A stretch of 37,706 nucleotides of DNA, taken from contig JASBYX010000012.1 of NCBI GenBank assembly GCA_029983755.1, positions 1-37,706 of the forward strand, read 5' to 3'. Position numbers and translations under genes: made by a program. Shown here piece after piece: positions 7,463-15,936 of the stretch. The notes under the pieces are model-generated. The model worked only from the letters and a program-made list of their open reading frames with translations, was not told the origin of the DNA and searched no databases. The stretch comes from Anaerovoracaceae bacterium (GTDB lineage: Bacteria; Bacillota; Clostridia; Peptostreptococcales; Anaerovoracaceae). Numbering within the stretch: the stretch's first letter is position 1; each line of letters begins with the position of its first letter.

Positions 7463-8796
7463 TGAGAAAATTGGAAGCTCGTGCATATATCTGTATCCTC
7501 ATGGTGGCTTGCCTAGTTTTAGGAATGGTAATTTTCATATTCCAACTGTCAAGAGATGGCGGAAAGTGGGCTACATTTTATGCTAATAAGCACATTTACT
7601 CCCAAGGTCAACTTGCCGTTGGCAATATATATGACAGGAACGGCAAAGTCCTCGAGGAGAATCAGAATGGCAATATTGTTTTTAACGATGATTATTGGGC
7701 GAGAAGAGGAACTGTTCACGTAGTTGGGGATAGAAATGGAAATATCGCTACTTCTGCCGAGGTTGTATACCGTAAGGATATAGTAGGGTACAATTGGCTT
7801 ACAGGCACCTATTCGGTAAGTGGAAAAGGCAGAGATATTAAGCTGACTATAGATGCAGACATGAGTAGTGCTGCTGCAGAGGCTCTTGGAGAACGACATG
7901 GAGTTGTAGTCATATATAACTACAAGACAGGGGATATACTTACAATGGTGAGTGGACCTAATTTCGATCCAACTGAACCACCGGAGGAGACGACTGATGA
8001 ATCCGGTCTGTTCGTCAACAGGGCATTGTCAAGTAAAATTGTGCCGGGATCAATATTCAAGGTTGTGACTTCAGCTGCAGCCATTGAGAATGTCCCTGAT
8101 ATAGAAGATTTTAATTACTACTGTGGCGGATCGTACAGGATAGGAACTGAGTCAGTGAATTGTTACTCCGCTCATGGGCCTGTAAATTTTGAAACTTCTC
8201 TTGTTGAGTCCTGCAATGGTGCCTTTGCGCAAATTGCAAATATGTGCGGTTCAAATGTGATGAAGGAATATGTGAAGAAACTGGGATTGACAAGGAGCTA
8301 CGATATTGATGGTATTAAGAATATCGGTGGAAGTTTCCAATTTCCAAGCGACAATGAATATAATTTGGGATGGGCAGGTATAGGTCAATATAATGACTTG
8401 GTTAATCCACTAAGTATGACCGTATTTTTAGGAGCCATAGCAGGAGATGGAAGAGCCGCAGAACCTTCTCTTTTGCGCACTCCATTTAAGTCTCCTGATT
8501 TGACTGAACAGATGATAAAGCCCGAGACTGCAAGGAAACTTCAAGAGATGCTGAGAGCGGACGTAACTGATGGATATGGAGACTGGAGATTTCCGGGTCT
8601 GGAGGTTTACGCTAAGACGGGGACTGCAGAGGTTATCGGTAAGACATCTCACGCTTGGCTTACAGGCTTTCTAAAGGATGAAGATCATCCATATGCCTTC
8701 ACTATTTTGGTTGAAAACGGGGGCTTTGGAATCGACGCTTGTCCTGATATACTAAATGCGGCAATGAGTGCGGTGACAGGTGAAGTCGATGAGTAA
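7462..8796 (+). CDS. Class B penicillin-binding protein (transpeptidase), PbpA-like
   Basis: This is a peptidoglycan transpeptidase of 444 residues, short for class B PBPs. A single N-terminal membrane anchor (about 9-28) is followed by a small pedestal region (VGNIYDRNGKVLEEN). The transpeptidase domain carries all three active-site motifs: SIFK (S197, K200), SCN (S250-N252) and KTGT (385-388). The start codon overlaps the stop of the FHA-FtsW gene by one base, so the two are translationally coupled and very likely act as a SEDS-PBP pair. Similar small PBPs are found beside FHA/RodA genes in Gram-positive bacteria. Whether it serves elongation, division or sporulation cannot be told. Confidence 0.9.
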   Translation: MRKLEARAYICILMVACLVLGMVIFIFQLSRDGGKWATFYANKHIYSQGQLAVGNIYDRNGKVLEENQNGNIVFNDDYWARRGTVHVVGDRNGNIATSAEVVYRKDIVGYNWLTGTYSVSGKGRDIKLTIDADMSSAAAEALGERHGVVVIYNYKTGDILTMVSGPNFDPTEPPEETTDESGLFVNRALSSKIVPGSIFKVVTSAAAIENVPDIEDFNYYCGGSYRIGTESVNCYSAHGPVNFETSLVESCNGAFAQIANMCGSNVMKEYVKKLGLTRSYDIDGIKNIGGSFQFPSDNEYNLGWAGIGQYNDLVNPLSMTVFLGAIAGDGRAAEPSLLRTPFKSPDLTEQMIKPETARKLQEMLRADVTDGYGDWRFPGLEVYAKTGTAEVIGKTSHAWLTGFLKDEDHPYAFTILVENGGFGIDACPDILNAAMSAVTGEVDE

Positions 8797-8865
8797 GGTG
8801 ATTAAATCAAGAACCAAAATATCAATCTAAAACTAAAACGAGTAAAGAGGATAAGCTTAGAATTA

Positions 8866-9969
8866 ATGAAGAATATATATATATCAGATTTGCAAGAAGG
8901 TCAGGAATTTATTGACTTTTTCATAGTTAGAGCTTCAGGCATCAAGATTGGGGCTAACGGAAAGAAGTACCTAGACATTAGTTTAGGGGACCGAACGGGA
9001 GATTTGACAGCAAAGAAGTGGGATGTCTCTCCAAGTGAAGAACCGGCTTTAGAGGGGATTAAACCGGGGGATATTGTAAAGATTAAGGCTTCTGTGACAG
9101 TCTACAGAGATGCTAAACAGCTTAGGGTTACCCGAATCAGACAGGTTAAACCTGAAGATGGTGTAAATGCAATGGATCTTGTGAAGAGTGCTCCTGAATC
9201 CGGGGAAGATATGTATGAATACATACTCAGCAGAGCGGAGAAAATGCATGACGAAGATCTCAAAGCTATGAGTACAACTGTTTTGATGCGAAATAAGGAC
9301 AGATTGCTTTACTATCCTGCTGCTATGAGGAATCACCACGCTGAACTTTCAGGACTTTTGTGGCATATGAAACGCATGATTATGCATGCAGAAGTTTTAG
9401 TGGATGTTTATACGATTTTAAACAGGGATCTGCTTGTTGCCGGAGTAATTTTTCATGATATCGAAAAACTTACGGAGATCAATTCAAACAAGCTGGGTGT
9501 CAGTGATGGATATACTTTTGAGGGGAAACTGCTAGGACATCTTGTTCAAGGAGTGAAGGTAATCGATTCACTTGCCAAGGAGCTTGGAGTCAGCGAAGAG
9601 AAATCTATAATGCTTCAACACATGTCTATATCTCATCATTACGAGGCTGACTTTGGAAGTCCCAAGAAGCCACTCTTCCCTGAGGCGGAGATGCTTCACT
9701 ATTTGGATATCATGGATGCGAAGATGTACGATATGGAAGATGCACTCTCAAAGACGAAGCCTGGAGAGTTCAGCGATAGAATATGGTCTATGGATAATAG
9801 AACGATGTACAAGGCTAGTTTTGAACCTGGGACCAAGAAGGTAACTGACTTAAGAGTTTCAGCAGAAACAAAGCTAGCTCCTTCAACAGAAAGAAATGAG
9901 CACTCCGAAGAAGATGTTGACCATAAGGAAGAGTCCATGGAAAATCAACAGGTACTATGGAACTTATAA
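8866..9969 (+). CDS. yhaM: YhaM-family OB-fold/HD-domain 3'-5' exoribonuclease
   Basis: This protein of 367 residues has an N-terminal OB-fold nucleic-acid-binding domain (about 10-95, with YLDISLGDRTGDLTAKKWD) and an HD hydrolase domain. The metal-binding residues are visible as H167, the HD pair H197-D198, H225, H257/H258 and D281. This is the architecture of YhaM, a metal-dependent 3'-5' exonuclease of Firmicutes. The family is usually about 315 residues. The extra 50 residues here are a hydrophilic, glutamate-rich tail whose codons overlap the start of the next gene by 13 bp. AAAGAGGA at 8844-8851 is a rather distant ribosome binding site. Confidence 0.85.
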   Translation: MKNIYISDLQEGQEFIDFFIVRASGIKIGANGKKYLDISLGDRTGDLTAKKWDVSPSEEPALEGIKPGDIVKIKASVTVYRDAKQLRVTRIRQVKPEDGVNAMDLVKSAPESGEDMYEYILSRAEKMHDEDLKAMSTTVLMRNKDRLLYYPAAMRNHHAELSGLLWHMKRMIMHAEVLVDVYTILNRDLLVAGVIFHDIEKLTEINSNKLGVSDGYTFEGKLLGHLVQGVKVIDSLAKELGVSEEKSIMLQHMSISHHYEADFGSPKKPLFPEAEMLHYLDIMDAKMYDMEDALSKTKPGEFSDRIWSMDNRTMYKASFEPGTKKVTDLRVSAETKLAPSTERNEHSEEDVDHKEESMENQQVLWNL

Positions 9970-11852
9970 AAGGCGAGATAAGGAAAATTATATATGGAAA
10001 CAGAGGGGACTTTGTAATCGCTTCTTTTTCTGAAGAGAATGGAAGGGGATTTGTAGTTAAGGGCGTGCTACCCGGAGCGAGAGCTGGAGGGAAGTATAAA
10101 CTTGAAGGGAGTTTTGTCGAGGACCCTAGATATGGAATGCAATTCCAGATTTCAAAGAGAGTATACTCCGAGGATGAAATCGATATTCCTGAAATTTTCG
10201 GGATGATTTCGGCGATACTTTTGGATGCTTCAAAGAATGGGCATACCTTCTTATCATATGAGGAAGTTCTGTCATCCCTTAGAGAAAGATATGGAATTGG
10301 GAAGGAACTTTTAGATATTGCCATTTCAGACAAAAGGATTACAGAATCATCATTGATGATCGACTGGCAGCAAGACAAGGAGGAAGATGGCTCAGAAGGT
10401 GGCGATAATATTGACTGTACATCAAATCCAAGAATCTACCTAAAGGACCTATATAGGTGGGAAGTAATGGTTTGCGATGACCTGAAAAGACTTAAGACTA
10501 CAGGGGAGCAAGATGAAGAAAGCGCATTCGATATAGATTTCGAAAAGATACAGAAGAGAATGGGTCTTGAACTCTCCGATGAACAAAAAGAGGCCATTAC
10601 AGGGGCGATAAACAACGGAGTTACTGTAATTACAGGGGGCCCGGGTACAGGAAAGACGACAATACTCAGAGGAATAGCCATTGTCCTTAGGGAGATGGAC
10701 TATTTTGTTGCGATGGCTGCTCCGACAGGGCGTGCAGCAAAGAGAATAAAGGAGTCAACAGGATACAGAGGTCACACTATACACAGGCTGCTAGAGGCAA
10801 GTCTTGATGAGAAAAAAGACGAAGTAGTGTTTCGAAGAGATAGAGAGAACCCTCTAGAGGTTGATGCTGTCGTGGTGGACGAGGCATCTATGATAGATGT
10901 GGAGCTTATGGGAAGACTGCTATCGGCATGCCAGGATGGGACGAAACTTATTTTAGTAGGGGATGTTGACCAATTGCCTCCTGTGGGGCCCGGAAGTGTA
11001 CTTAAGGATGTAATCGAAAGCGAATACATTCATACCGTTTGTCTAAACTCAATCTTCAGGCAGGCAGGAGAGAGCAAAATAGTTGTCACTGCTCACCAAA
11101 TAAACAGGGGTGAAGAGCCGGATTTGGAGTATAGAGAAGGGGACGATCTGATATTTCTCCCTAAACAAACATACAGGGAAGTTCAAGAAGAACTCACACG
11201 CTTAGCCGCATATGAAGAGGCTCAAGTGATCACCCCGACTAAAAGAGGGGAACTTGGAACAGTAACATTGAACAGAATGCTTCAACAGACTCTTAACCCA
11301 CCTGAAGAATGGAAGCAAGAGATAAGCTTAACGATGCCGGTAGATAGGGAGGATAGCCCTTCAAAATCCACTTCAAAGGAAGGAAGGCGAGGAGGAGATT
11401 TTCTTAGAATTGGTGATAGGGTTATGCAGATAAAGAATAATTATAGCAAGCCTTGGGAAATTGTCGGATCAGGTATTGAAGGAAGTGGACTTTTCAATGG
11501 AGATATGGGAGTTATAGTGGAAGTTGATCCTGTGGAAGACTTTGTTGCCGTAAAATTTGATGAGGGCAAGGTGGCGTTTTATGAGAGAAAGGAATTTCCG
11601 GAACTGATGCTAGCCTATGCCATTACAGTACACAAGAGTCAGGGATCAGAATTTTCGATGGTCATAATGCCTATAACAAATGTTGGACCTGTTCTGGGTA
11701 CCAAGAATATGCTGTATACGGCAATCACAAGGGGTAAGGATAATGTGGTACTTATGGGAAGCGAAAAAGCGCTCATAAGGATGATTCACAGCAATTCAAC
11801 AAGGGATAGGAATTCCGGGATGAAGGATAGGCTCATGGGATTTTTAAATTAA
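9957..11852 (+). CDS. recD2: RecD2-like superfamily 1 DNA helicase lacking the helix-hairpin-helix region
   Basis: This is an ATP-dependent 5'-3' DNA helicase of 631 residues. An N-terminal OB-like domain (about 1-70, including GVLPGARAGGKYKLEG) resembles RecD2. A winged-helix-like segment follows (GHTFLSYEEVL, 95-105), then the helicase core: Walker A GGPGTGKTT (227-235), Walker B VVVDEAS (305-311), motif III GDVDQLPPVGPGSVL, and the C-terminal AITVHKSQGSEF and YTAITRGKDNVVL motifs. Typical RecD2 proteins exceed 700 residues and carry tandem helix-hairpin-helix units between the OB and winged-helix parts. Here residue 70 runs almost directly into the winged-helix part, so that region is missing or very reduced. 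The start overlaps the yhaM-like gene, with no strong ribosome binding site, suggesting coupling. Confidence 0.85.
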   Translation: MELIKGEIRKIIYGNRGDFVIASFSEENGRGFVVKGVLPGARAGGKYKLEGSFVEDPRYGMQFQISKRVYSEDEIDIPEIFGMISAILLDASKNGHTFLSYEEVLSSLRERYGIGKELLDIAISDKRITESSLMIDWQQDKEEDGSEGGDNIDCTSNPRIYLKDLYRWEVMVCDDLKRLKTTGEQDEESAFDIDFEKIQKRMGLELSDEQKEAITGAINNGVTVITGGPGTGKTTILRGIAIVLREMDYFVAMAAPTGRAAKRIKESTGYRGHTIHRLLEASLDEKKDEVVFRRDRENPLEVDAVVVDEASMIDVELMGRLLSACQDGTKLILVGDVDQLPPVGPGSVLKDVIESEYIHTVCLNSIFRQAGESKIVVTAHQINRGEEPDLEYREGDDLIFLPKQTYREVQEELTRLAAYEEAQVITPTKRGELGTVTLNRMLQQTLNPPEEWKQEISLTMPVDREDSPSKSTSKEGRRGGDFLRIGDRVMQIKNNYSKPWEIVGSGIEGSGLFNGDMGVIVEVDPVEDFVAVKFDEGKVAFYERKEFPELMLAYAITVHKSQGSEFSMVIMPITNVGPVLGTKNMLYTAITRGKDNVVLMGSEKALIRMIHSNSTRDRNSGMKDRLMGFLN

Positions 11853-11976
11853 GCTTAGGAGAGAATCCAGGTAACAGTTAAAGTCAATAGGGAACTTAAA
11901 TAAACGAGCTAACCAAAATAATGTGCAAATATAAGTAATGAGTTAATATGCAGGGGATTATCAGAAAAATACAGAA

Positions 11977-12672
11977 GTGAGTCAAGAGAGACTGATTAGT
12001 TTAAGAAAACAGACTTCGGCTGTTGTAAAACCTATACTAGATTTGATTTATCCGCCGGGGCTATACTGCATTATATGCGGGAACTTGATTGACGCATCAA
12101 GGCCTTATGAGCTCTGTGATCACTGTAGAGAACATATAGATTGGAAACTCAACGGGAACACTTCTATCAGGGGGACCGAATGTCTGAGCTGCTGTGGTTA
12201 CGGCATGTACGAAAGACGTCTTATTTTCCGTCTCAAGTATAACAAGAAAAAGTCTACTGCTAAAGTCATCGGAGAAATAATGACAGACAGAATCAAAAAG
12301 GCTGATTTACAGTTCGACCTTATTATTCCTGTGCCGATGGAGAAGTCAAAGGAAAAGAAGCGAGGATTTAACCATGCATACCTAATAGCACAAGAGGTGG
12401 GAAAGAACCTGGGGAAACCTGTTTTGGAGCATGGACTTGTAAGGATTAAAAAGACTAAAGCCATGAGGGGATTAGGCCCTAGCGAACGAAGGGAGAATAT
12501 ATCAGGAGCTTTCATATTAGGTAGGAGTGCACAAAATATCAGTGGCAAAAATGTTCTTTTACTTGATGATATTTCTACAACTTTTGCCACAGGGGAAGAG
12601 TGTGTCAAAGTTCTTCGGAGTGGAAACCCCAGAGAAGTTTGTTTTGTGGCATTCGCCGCCAGAAATTTTTAA
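11977..12672 (+). CDS. comFC: ComF-family phosphoribosyltransferase-like protein
   Basis: This protein of 231 residues has an N-terminal zinc-binding knuckle (C31, C34, C47, C50) and a C-terminal phosphoribosyltransferase fold. The PRPP-loop-like motif VLLLDDISTTFATGEE and the family segment IIPVPMEKSKEKKRGFNHA are clear. ComFC proteins take part in DNA uptake in competent bacteria, but the family is widespread in non-competent species, so its role here is open. The start is GTG 11977, without an obvious ribosome binding site. A 124-bp gap with no feature separates it from the helicase gene. A structured RNA candidate follows it. Confidence 0.87.
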   Translation: MSQERLISLRKQTSAVVKPILDLIYPPGLYCIICGNLIDASRPYELCDHCREHIDWKLNGNTSIRGTECLSCCGYGMYERRLIFRLKYNKKKSTAKVIGEIMTDRIKKADLQFDLIIPVPMEKSKEKKRGFNHAYLIAQEVGKNLGKPVLEHGLVRIKKTKAMRGLGPSERRENISGAFILGRSAQNISGKNVLLLDDISTTFATGEECVKVLRSGNPREVCFVAFAARNF

Positions 12673-12732
12673 AGAAACTAGTGCAATTATTGTGAAAAGA
12701 TGTTAAAGTATTAGATGTTAAACAATGATATA

Positions 12733-12898
12733 CTTTCTTGTAGGTCTGTGGTTGAAAATCCAAGCCAGTTGCGGGCAAAGGGATCCACGTAAGCTATCGC
12801 AGGGCGATAGTGATCATGGCGCAGCTTAGAAGTAAGTCCTCGGAGAAACTCCGGATAAGGCAAGTGTGGGGGCAAAGACCAGGTCAGCTACAGGAGGG
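12733..12898 (+). ncRNA. Structured noncoding RNA candidate (position fits raiA RNA)
   Basis: This stretch is richer in G+C than the gaps around it and folds by eye. An 11-pair closing stem joins 12733-12743 with 12888-12898 (GU pairs included). GTGG 12748-12751 can pair with CCAC 12785-12788. CTATCGC (12794-12800) and GCGATAG (12804-12810) form a perfect hairpin. CGGAG (12841-12845) and CTCCG (12849-12853), extended by CCT/AGG, form another. It contains no credible ORF. The raiA motif RNA of Firmicutes is known to lie near comFC and raiA genes, so its place just after comF suggests that class. I could not match conserved raiA nucleotides from memory. A cis-acting leader for yhdT-panF is the alternative. 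Confidence 0.5.
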
Positions 12899-12925
12899 CA
12901 TATCAATTCCTTTGGAGGATAATAG

Positions 12926-13198
12926 ATGAAGGAAAGGGACAGAAACCGTCAGATTAAGAAAGAAGCCGCTATTAGCCTTGGGCTATATGCAGCCTTTTTT
13001 ATTTGGTGGTATTTCACCGGATACGGGATTGCAGAGATAGGAACACCGGAAACTTACACTTATGTATGGGGACTACCGTTGTGGTTCTTTTTAAGCTGTA
13101 TATTAGGGTATATTTTGTTTTGTGCTGCAACAGTTCTCGTTGTGAAACTCTTATTTAAAGACATGAGTCTAGATGATTTGGAGGATGGAGAAGATTGA
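12926..13198 (+). CDS. yhdT: YhdT-family (DUF997) small membrane protein
   Basis: This is a 90-residue protein with two hydrophobic segments (about 15-31 and 49-74) and a charged C-terminus (DLEDGED). The middle segment WWYFTGYGIA and WGLPLWFFLSCILGY are typical of YhdT, which is almost always encoded next to the sodium/pantothenate symporter PanF. GGAGG at 12914-12918 is well placed before the ATG. Its stop overlaps the panF TTG start. An accessory role for the symporter is likely but unproven. Confidence 0.88.
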   Translation: MKERDRNRQIKKEAAISLGLYAAFFIWWYFTGYGIAEIGTPETYTYVWGLPLWFFLSCILGYILFCAATVLVVKLLFKDMSLDDLEDGED

Positions 13199-14700
13199 AT
13201 AACCCTAGTGAATATACACCTATATTGATTGCTGTATTGGTAGTGTACGTGGGGATAAACCTCTTTCTGGGGCTTTACATATCTAAGAAGCATTCCCAGT
13301 CTGAAGAAGGCAAGAAGAATTCCTTCATCAATAACTATTTCATCGGCGGAAGATCTATGGGTGGGATTGTCCTTGCCATGACCCTTGTAGCAACCTTCAC
13401 CAGTGCATCAAGCTTTATCGGTGGGCCTGGAGTTGCCTTTGAAAAAGGGTTAGTATGGGTTTACCTTTCCATGATACAAGTGCCGACGGCGTTTATTATA
13501 CTTGGAGTTTTAGGGAAGAAATTTGCTATAATCAGCAGGAAAACAGGAGCCGTTACTGTTAACGAATACCTGATGGCAAGGTACGACAGCAAGCCTGTGC
13601 TTTGGATAAGCTCAGTATGTTTGGTTCTCTTTTTCATAGCTCAGATGATGAGCCAGTTCATCGGAGGGGCTGTACTTTTTCAGACCATTACAGGACTTCC
13701 TTATATTTATGGATTGGCACTGTTTGGGGTTGTAGTTATTTTGTACACCTCTGTTGGAGGATTTAAGGCTGTAGTAACCACAGATACAATCCAGGGCATA
13801 ATCATGGTTATCGGTGGAATAATTATAATGTATACGATAATCAGAGAAGCAGGTGGCCCGGATGCCATGATTGAAAAGCTAAATCAGGCTAACCCTAAGT
13901 GGGCTGATATCACTGCCGGGGGGAGTGTATCAAAGAGCTTTGTTATGTCCTTTTGGGTTCTGGTGGGGCTGGGAGTTTTGGGTCTTCCTCAAACCGCAGT
14001 TAGGGGGATGGGATTTAAAGATACTAAGGCTCTTCACAGCGCAATGATTTACGGAACCATAGTGGTTGGATTTTTGATGCTCATCATGCACATTTCCGGC
14101 GTATTTGCTCCTGCAATTTTACAGGGTGAACACCTTGAAACAACAGATTACGTAATACCTGCAGTGGTTTTGAAATACATGAATCCTGTAGTGGCTGGAC
14201 TTTTTGTTGCTGCACCTTTGGCTGCGGTAATGTCGACAGTATCAAGTCTTCTGATACTGGCATCTGCAACCATTGTCAAGGATCTGTATCTGACCTACAG
14301 AGGCGAGGGAAAATCCTTAGGTGATGAGCCCCGTGGGGAAAGGAATATTGCATTCCTGTCAATCTTCACCACGCTGATTATCGGGATCGTCGTATTTGTA
14401 TTCACTATATATCCACCGGACATTATAGTTTGGATTAACTTGTTTGCCATGGGCGGTCTGGAATGCGCTTTTTTTGCGCCAATAATACTTGGACTTTATT
14501 GGAAGCGAGCAAATGCTTTGGGGGCTGTGGCCTCTGCTGTGTTCGGGGTAGCTTCTTTTCTGATAATTAGCAATTCAGGATTCAGTATTGGGGGAACTAC
14601 TGCCATAGTTCCATCGATTCTTATTTCAATAATTGCTTTCTTAGTGGGCACAGTTTTGGGAAAGCCTACGAAAATAGAAATTTTGGAGAAATTCTTTTAA
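13195..14700 (+). CDS. panF: Sodium/pantothenate symporter PanF
   Basis: This is a sodium:solute symporter family protein of 501 residues with about 13 membrane segments. It imports pantothenate, the coenzyme A precursor, with sodium. Family motifs include FIGGRSMGGIVLAMTLVAT with TSASSFIGGPG, VTVNEYLMARY and YTSVGGFKAVVTTD. The TTG start at 13195 overlaps the yhdT stop (TTGA), and GGAGGATGGAG just upstream is the ribosome binding site. The yhdT-panF pairing strongly supports PanF over other members of the family. Confidence 0.92.
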   Translation: MNNPSEYTPILIAVLVVYVGINLFLGLYISKKHSQSEEGKKNSFINNYFIGGRSMGGIVLAMTLVATFTSASSFIGGPGVAFEKGLVWVYLSMIQVPTAFIILGVLGKKFAIISRKTGAVTVNEYLMARYDSKPVLWISSVCLVLFFIAQMMSQFIGGAVLFQTITGLPYIYGLALFGVVVILYTSVGGFKAVVTTDTIQGIIMVIGGIIIMYTIIREAGGPDAMIEKLNQANPKWADITAGGSVSKSFVMSFWVLVGLGVLGLPQTAVRGMGFKDTKALHSAMIYGTIVVGFLMLIMHISGVFAPAILQGEHLETTDYVIPAVVLKYMNPVVAGLFVAAPLAAVMSTVSSLLILASATIVKDLYLTYRGEGKSLGDEPRGERNIAFLSIFTTLIIGIVVFVFTIYPPDIIVWINLFAMGGLECAFFAPIILGLYWKRANALGAVASAVFGVASFLIISNSGFSIGGTTAIVPSILISIIAFLVGTVLGKPTKIEILEKFF

Positions 14701-15861
14701 ATGAAAACTTATGATGTGATTATAATAGGTGCCGGCGCTGCCGGCATGGCTGGCGCTATAGCCGCAAAACAGGAGAATCCGAAACTTAAACTTGCGGTTT
14801 TGGAGAAGATGGATAGGCCGGGGCTTAAGGTAGCTGCTTCCGGGAACGGGAGATGCAATATTACAAATACCAGCTGTCCGGATTATTTAGGTACGATGAA
14901 ATTTTTCCAGTCTATTGGGATAATGACAAGAGACGATGGGAGAGGATGGATTTATCCATATAACGAAGAGGCAAAGTCTGTTGTATCCGTGCTTAAAGAG
15001 ACAATGAAGAAGCAGGGGACAGAACTGTTTTGTGGAAAGAGAGTTACGGCAGTTTCCCATATTGACTATGAGGAGACTTCAAAAGTAAGAGGCGATAAGG
15101 ATGGCATGTTTGAAATCTTGGTGGAAGGGGAGGAAGAGAGTTATAAAGCGAAGAGAATTCTCCTGTCCACCGGGGGGAAGTCAGGACCGAAGCTTGGGAC
15201 TACCGGGGATGGATTCATTCTTGCACGAAACCTAGGACATATGATCCGAACTTTGGTTCCATCTCTTACTACGATAGAGACCCACGAGGATGTGAGATAT
15301 CTGTCAGGAGTAAGGGCGAAAGCTAGGGTAACTCTGTATTTTGAGGGCATACCAGTTGCAGCCGAGGACGGGGAAGTTCAATTCACTGAAAAGGGGATTT
15401 CCGGCATATGCGTGTATAATCTTACAAGATATATGACTGAGCTGCCACTTGATTCATACGGAGTGAGAATTGACTTCCTTCCTGATGTGTGGAACATTGA
15501 AGAACTCCTTATAGACAGGGAGAACCTGATGGGAAAAGAAGACATGCTTTTGACAATGGTGAAAAGGCCTCTCAGAAAACTCATAGAAGATGAAGCTGGC
15601 GGAGACCTTCACGTGATGGCAAATCTCGTGAAGGAGTTTCCGCTAAGCGTGAAAAATCTTGGGGGATGGCGCCAGGCGCAGGTTACTCGGGGAGGGGTTG
15701 ATCTCTCCCAGGTAAGTCATGAAACTCAAGAGTCCACAATAGTAAAGGGGCTGTTTATTGCAGGCGAAGTTCTCGATTATGACGGACCATGTGGAGGATT
15801 TAACCTAAACAATGCTTGGCAGACAGGCATCAAAGCCGGAAGAGCCATGGCGACCCTGTAA
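14701..15861 (+). CDS. HI0933/BaiN-family FAD-dependent oxidoreductase
   Basis: This is a flavoprotein of 386 residues. The dinucleotide-binding motif GAGAAG is at about residues 9-14. KVAASGNGRCNITN and LSTGGKSGPKLGTTGDGF are characteristic of the HI0933/YhiN group, and the C-terminal FAD-contact segment is GPCGGFNLNNAWQTG. The family includes BaiN, assigned to bile-acid double-bond reduction in gut clostridia, but most members have no known substrate. The ATG follows the panF stop with no gap. Co-transcription with panF is likely; a functional link is not evident. Confidence 0.88.
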   Translation: MKTYDVIIIGAGAAGMAGAIAAKQENPKLKLAVLEKMDRPGLKVAASGNGRCNITNTSCPDYLGTMKFFQSIGIMTRDDGRGWIYPYNEEAKSVVSVLKETMKKQGTELFCGKRVTAVSHIDYEETSKVRGDKDGMFEILVEGEEESYKAKRILLSTGGKSGPKLGTTGDGFILARNLGHMIRTLVPSLTTIETHEDVRYLSGVRAKARVTLYFEGIPVAAEDGEVQFTEKGISGICVYNLTRYMTELPLDSYGVRIDFLPDVWNIEELLIDRENLMGKEDMLLTMVKRPLRKLIEDEAGGDLHVMANLVKEFPLSVKNLGGWRQAQVTRGGVDLSQVSHETQESTIVKGLFIAGEVLDYDGPCGGFNLNNAWQTGIKAGRAMATL

Positions 15862-15936
15862 AACTGAAATATATGCAGTTTATACAACACGAAAAAAGTC
15901 GTTGTGCAAAATAATTAAAAACGCTGAGCAATATGA
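15861..15936. terminator. Gap between convergent genes with weak hairpins
   Basis: AAACTG (15861-15866) and CAGTTT (15876-15881) can form a six-pair stem, followed by a second weak stem around ACAAC and GTTGT at about 15884-15906. Neither is GC-rich and neither has a convincing T tract. This may be a weak bidirectional terminator for the flavoprotein and the nucleoside phosphorylase gene. Confidence 0.3.

Noticed and set aside
12733..12925. TPP, cobalamin, c-di-GMP or THF riboswitch
   Set aside because: None of the conserved core sequences of these classes could be found in the stretch.
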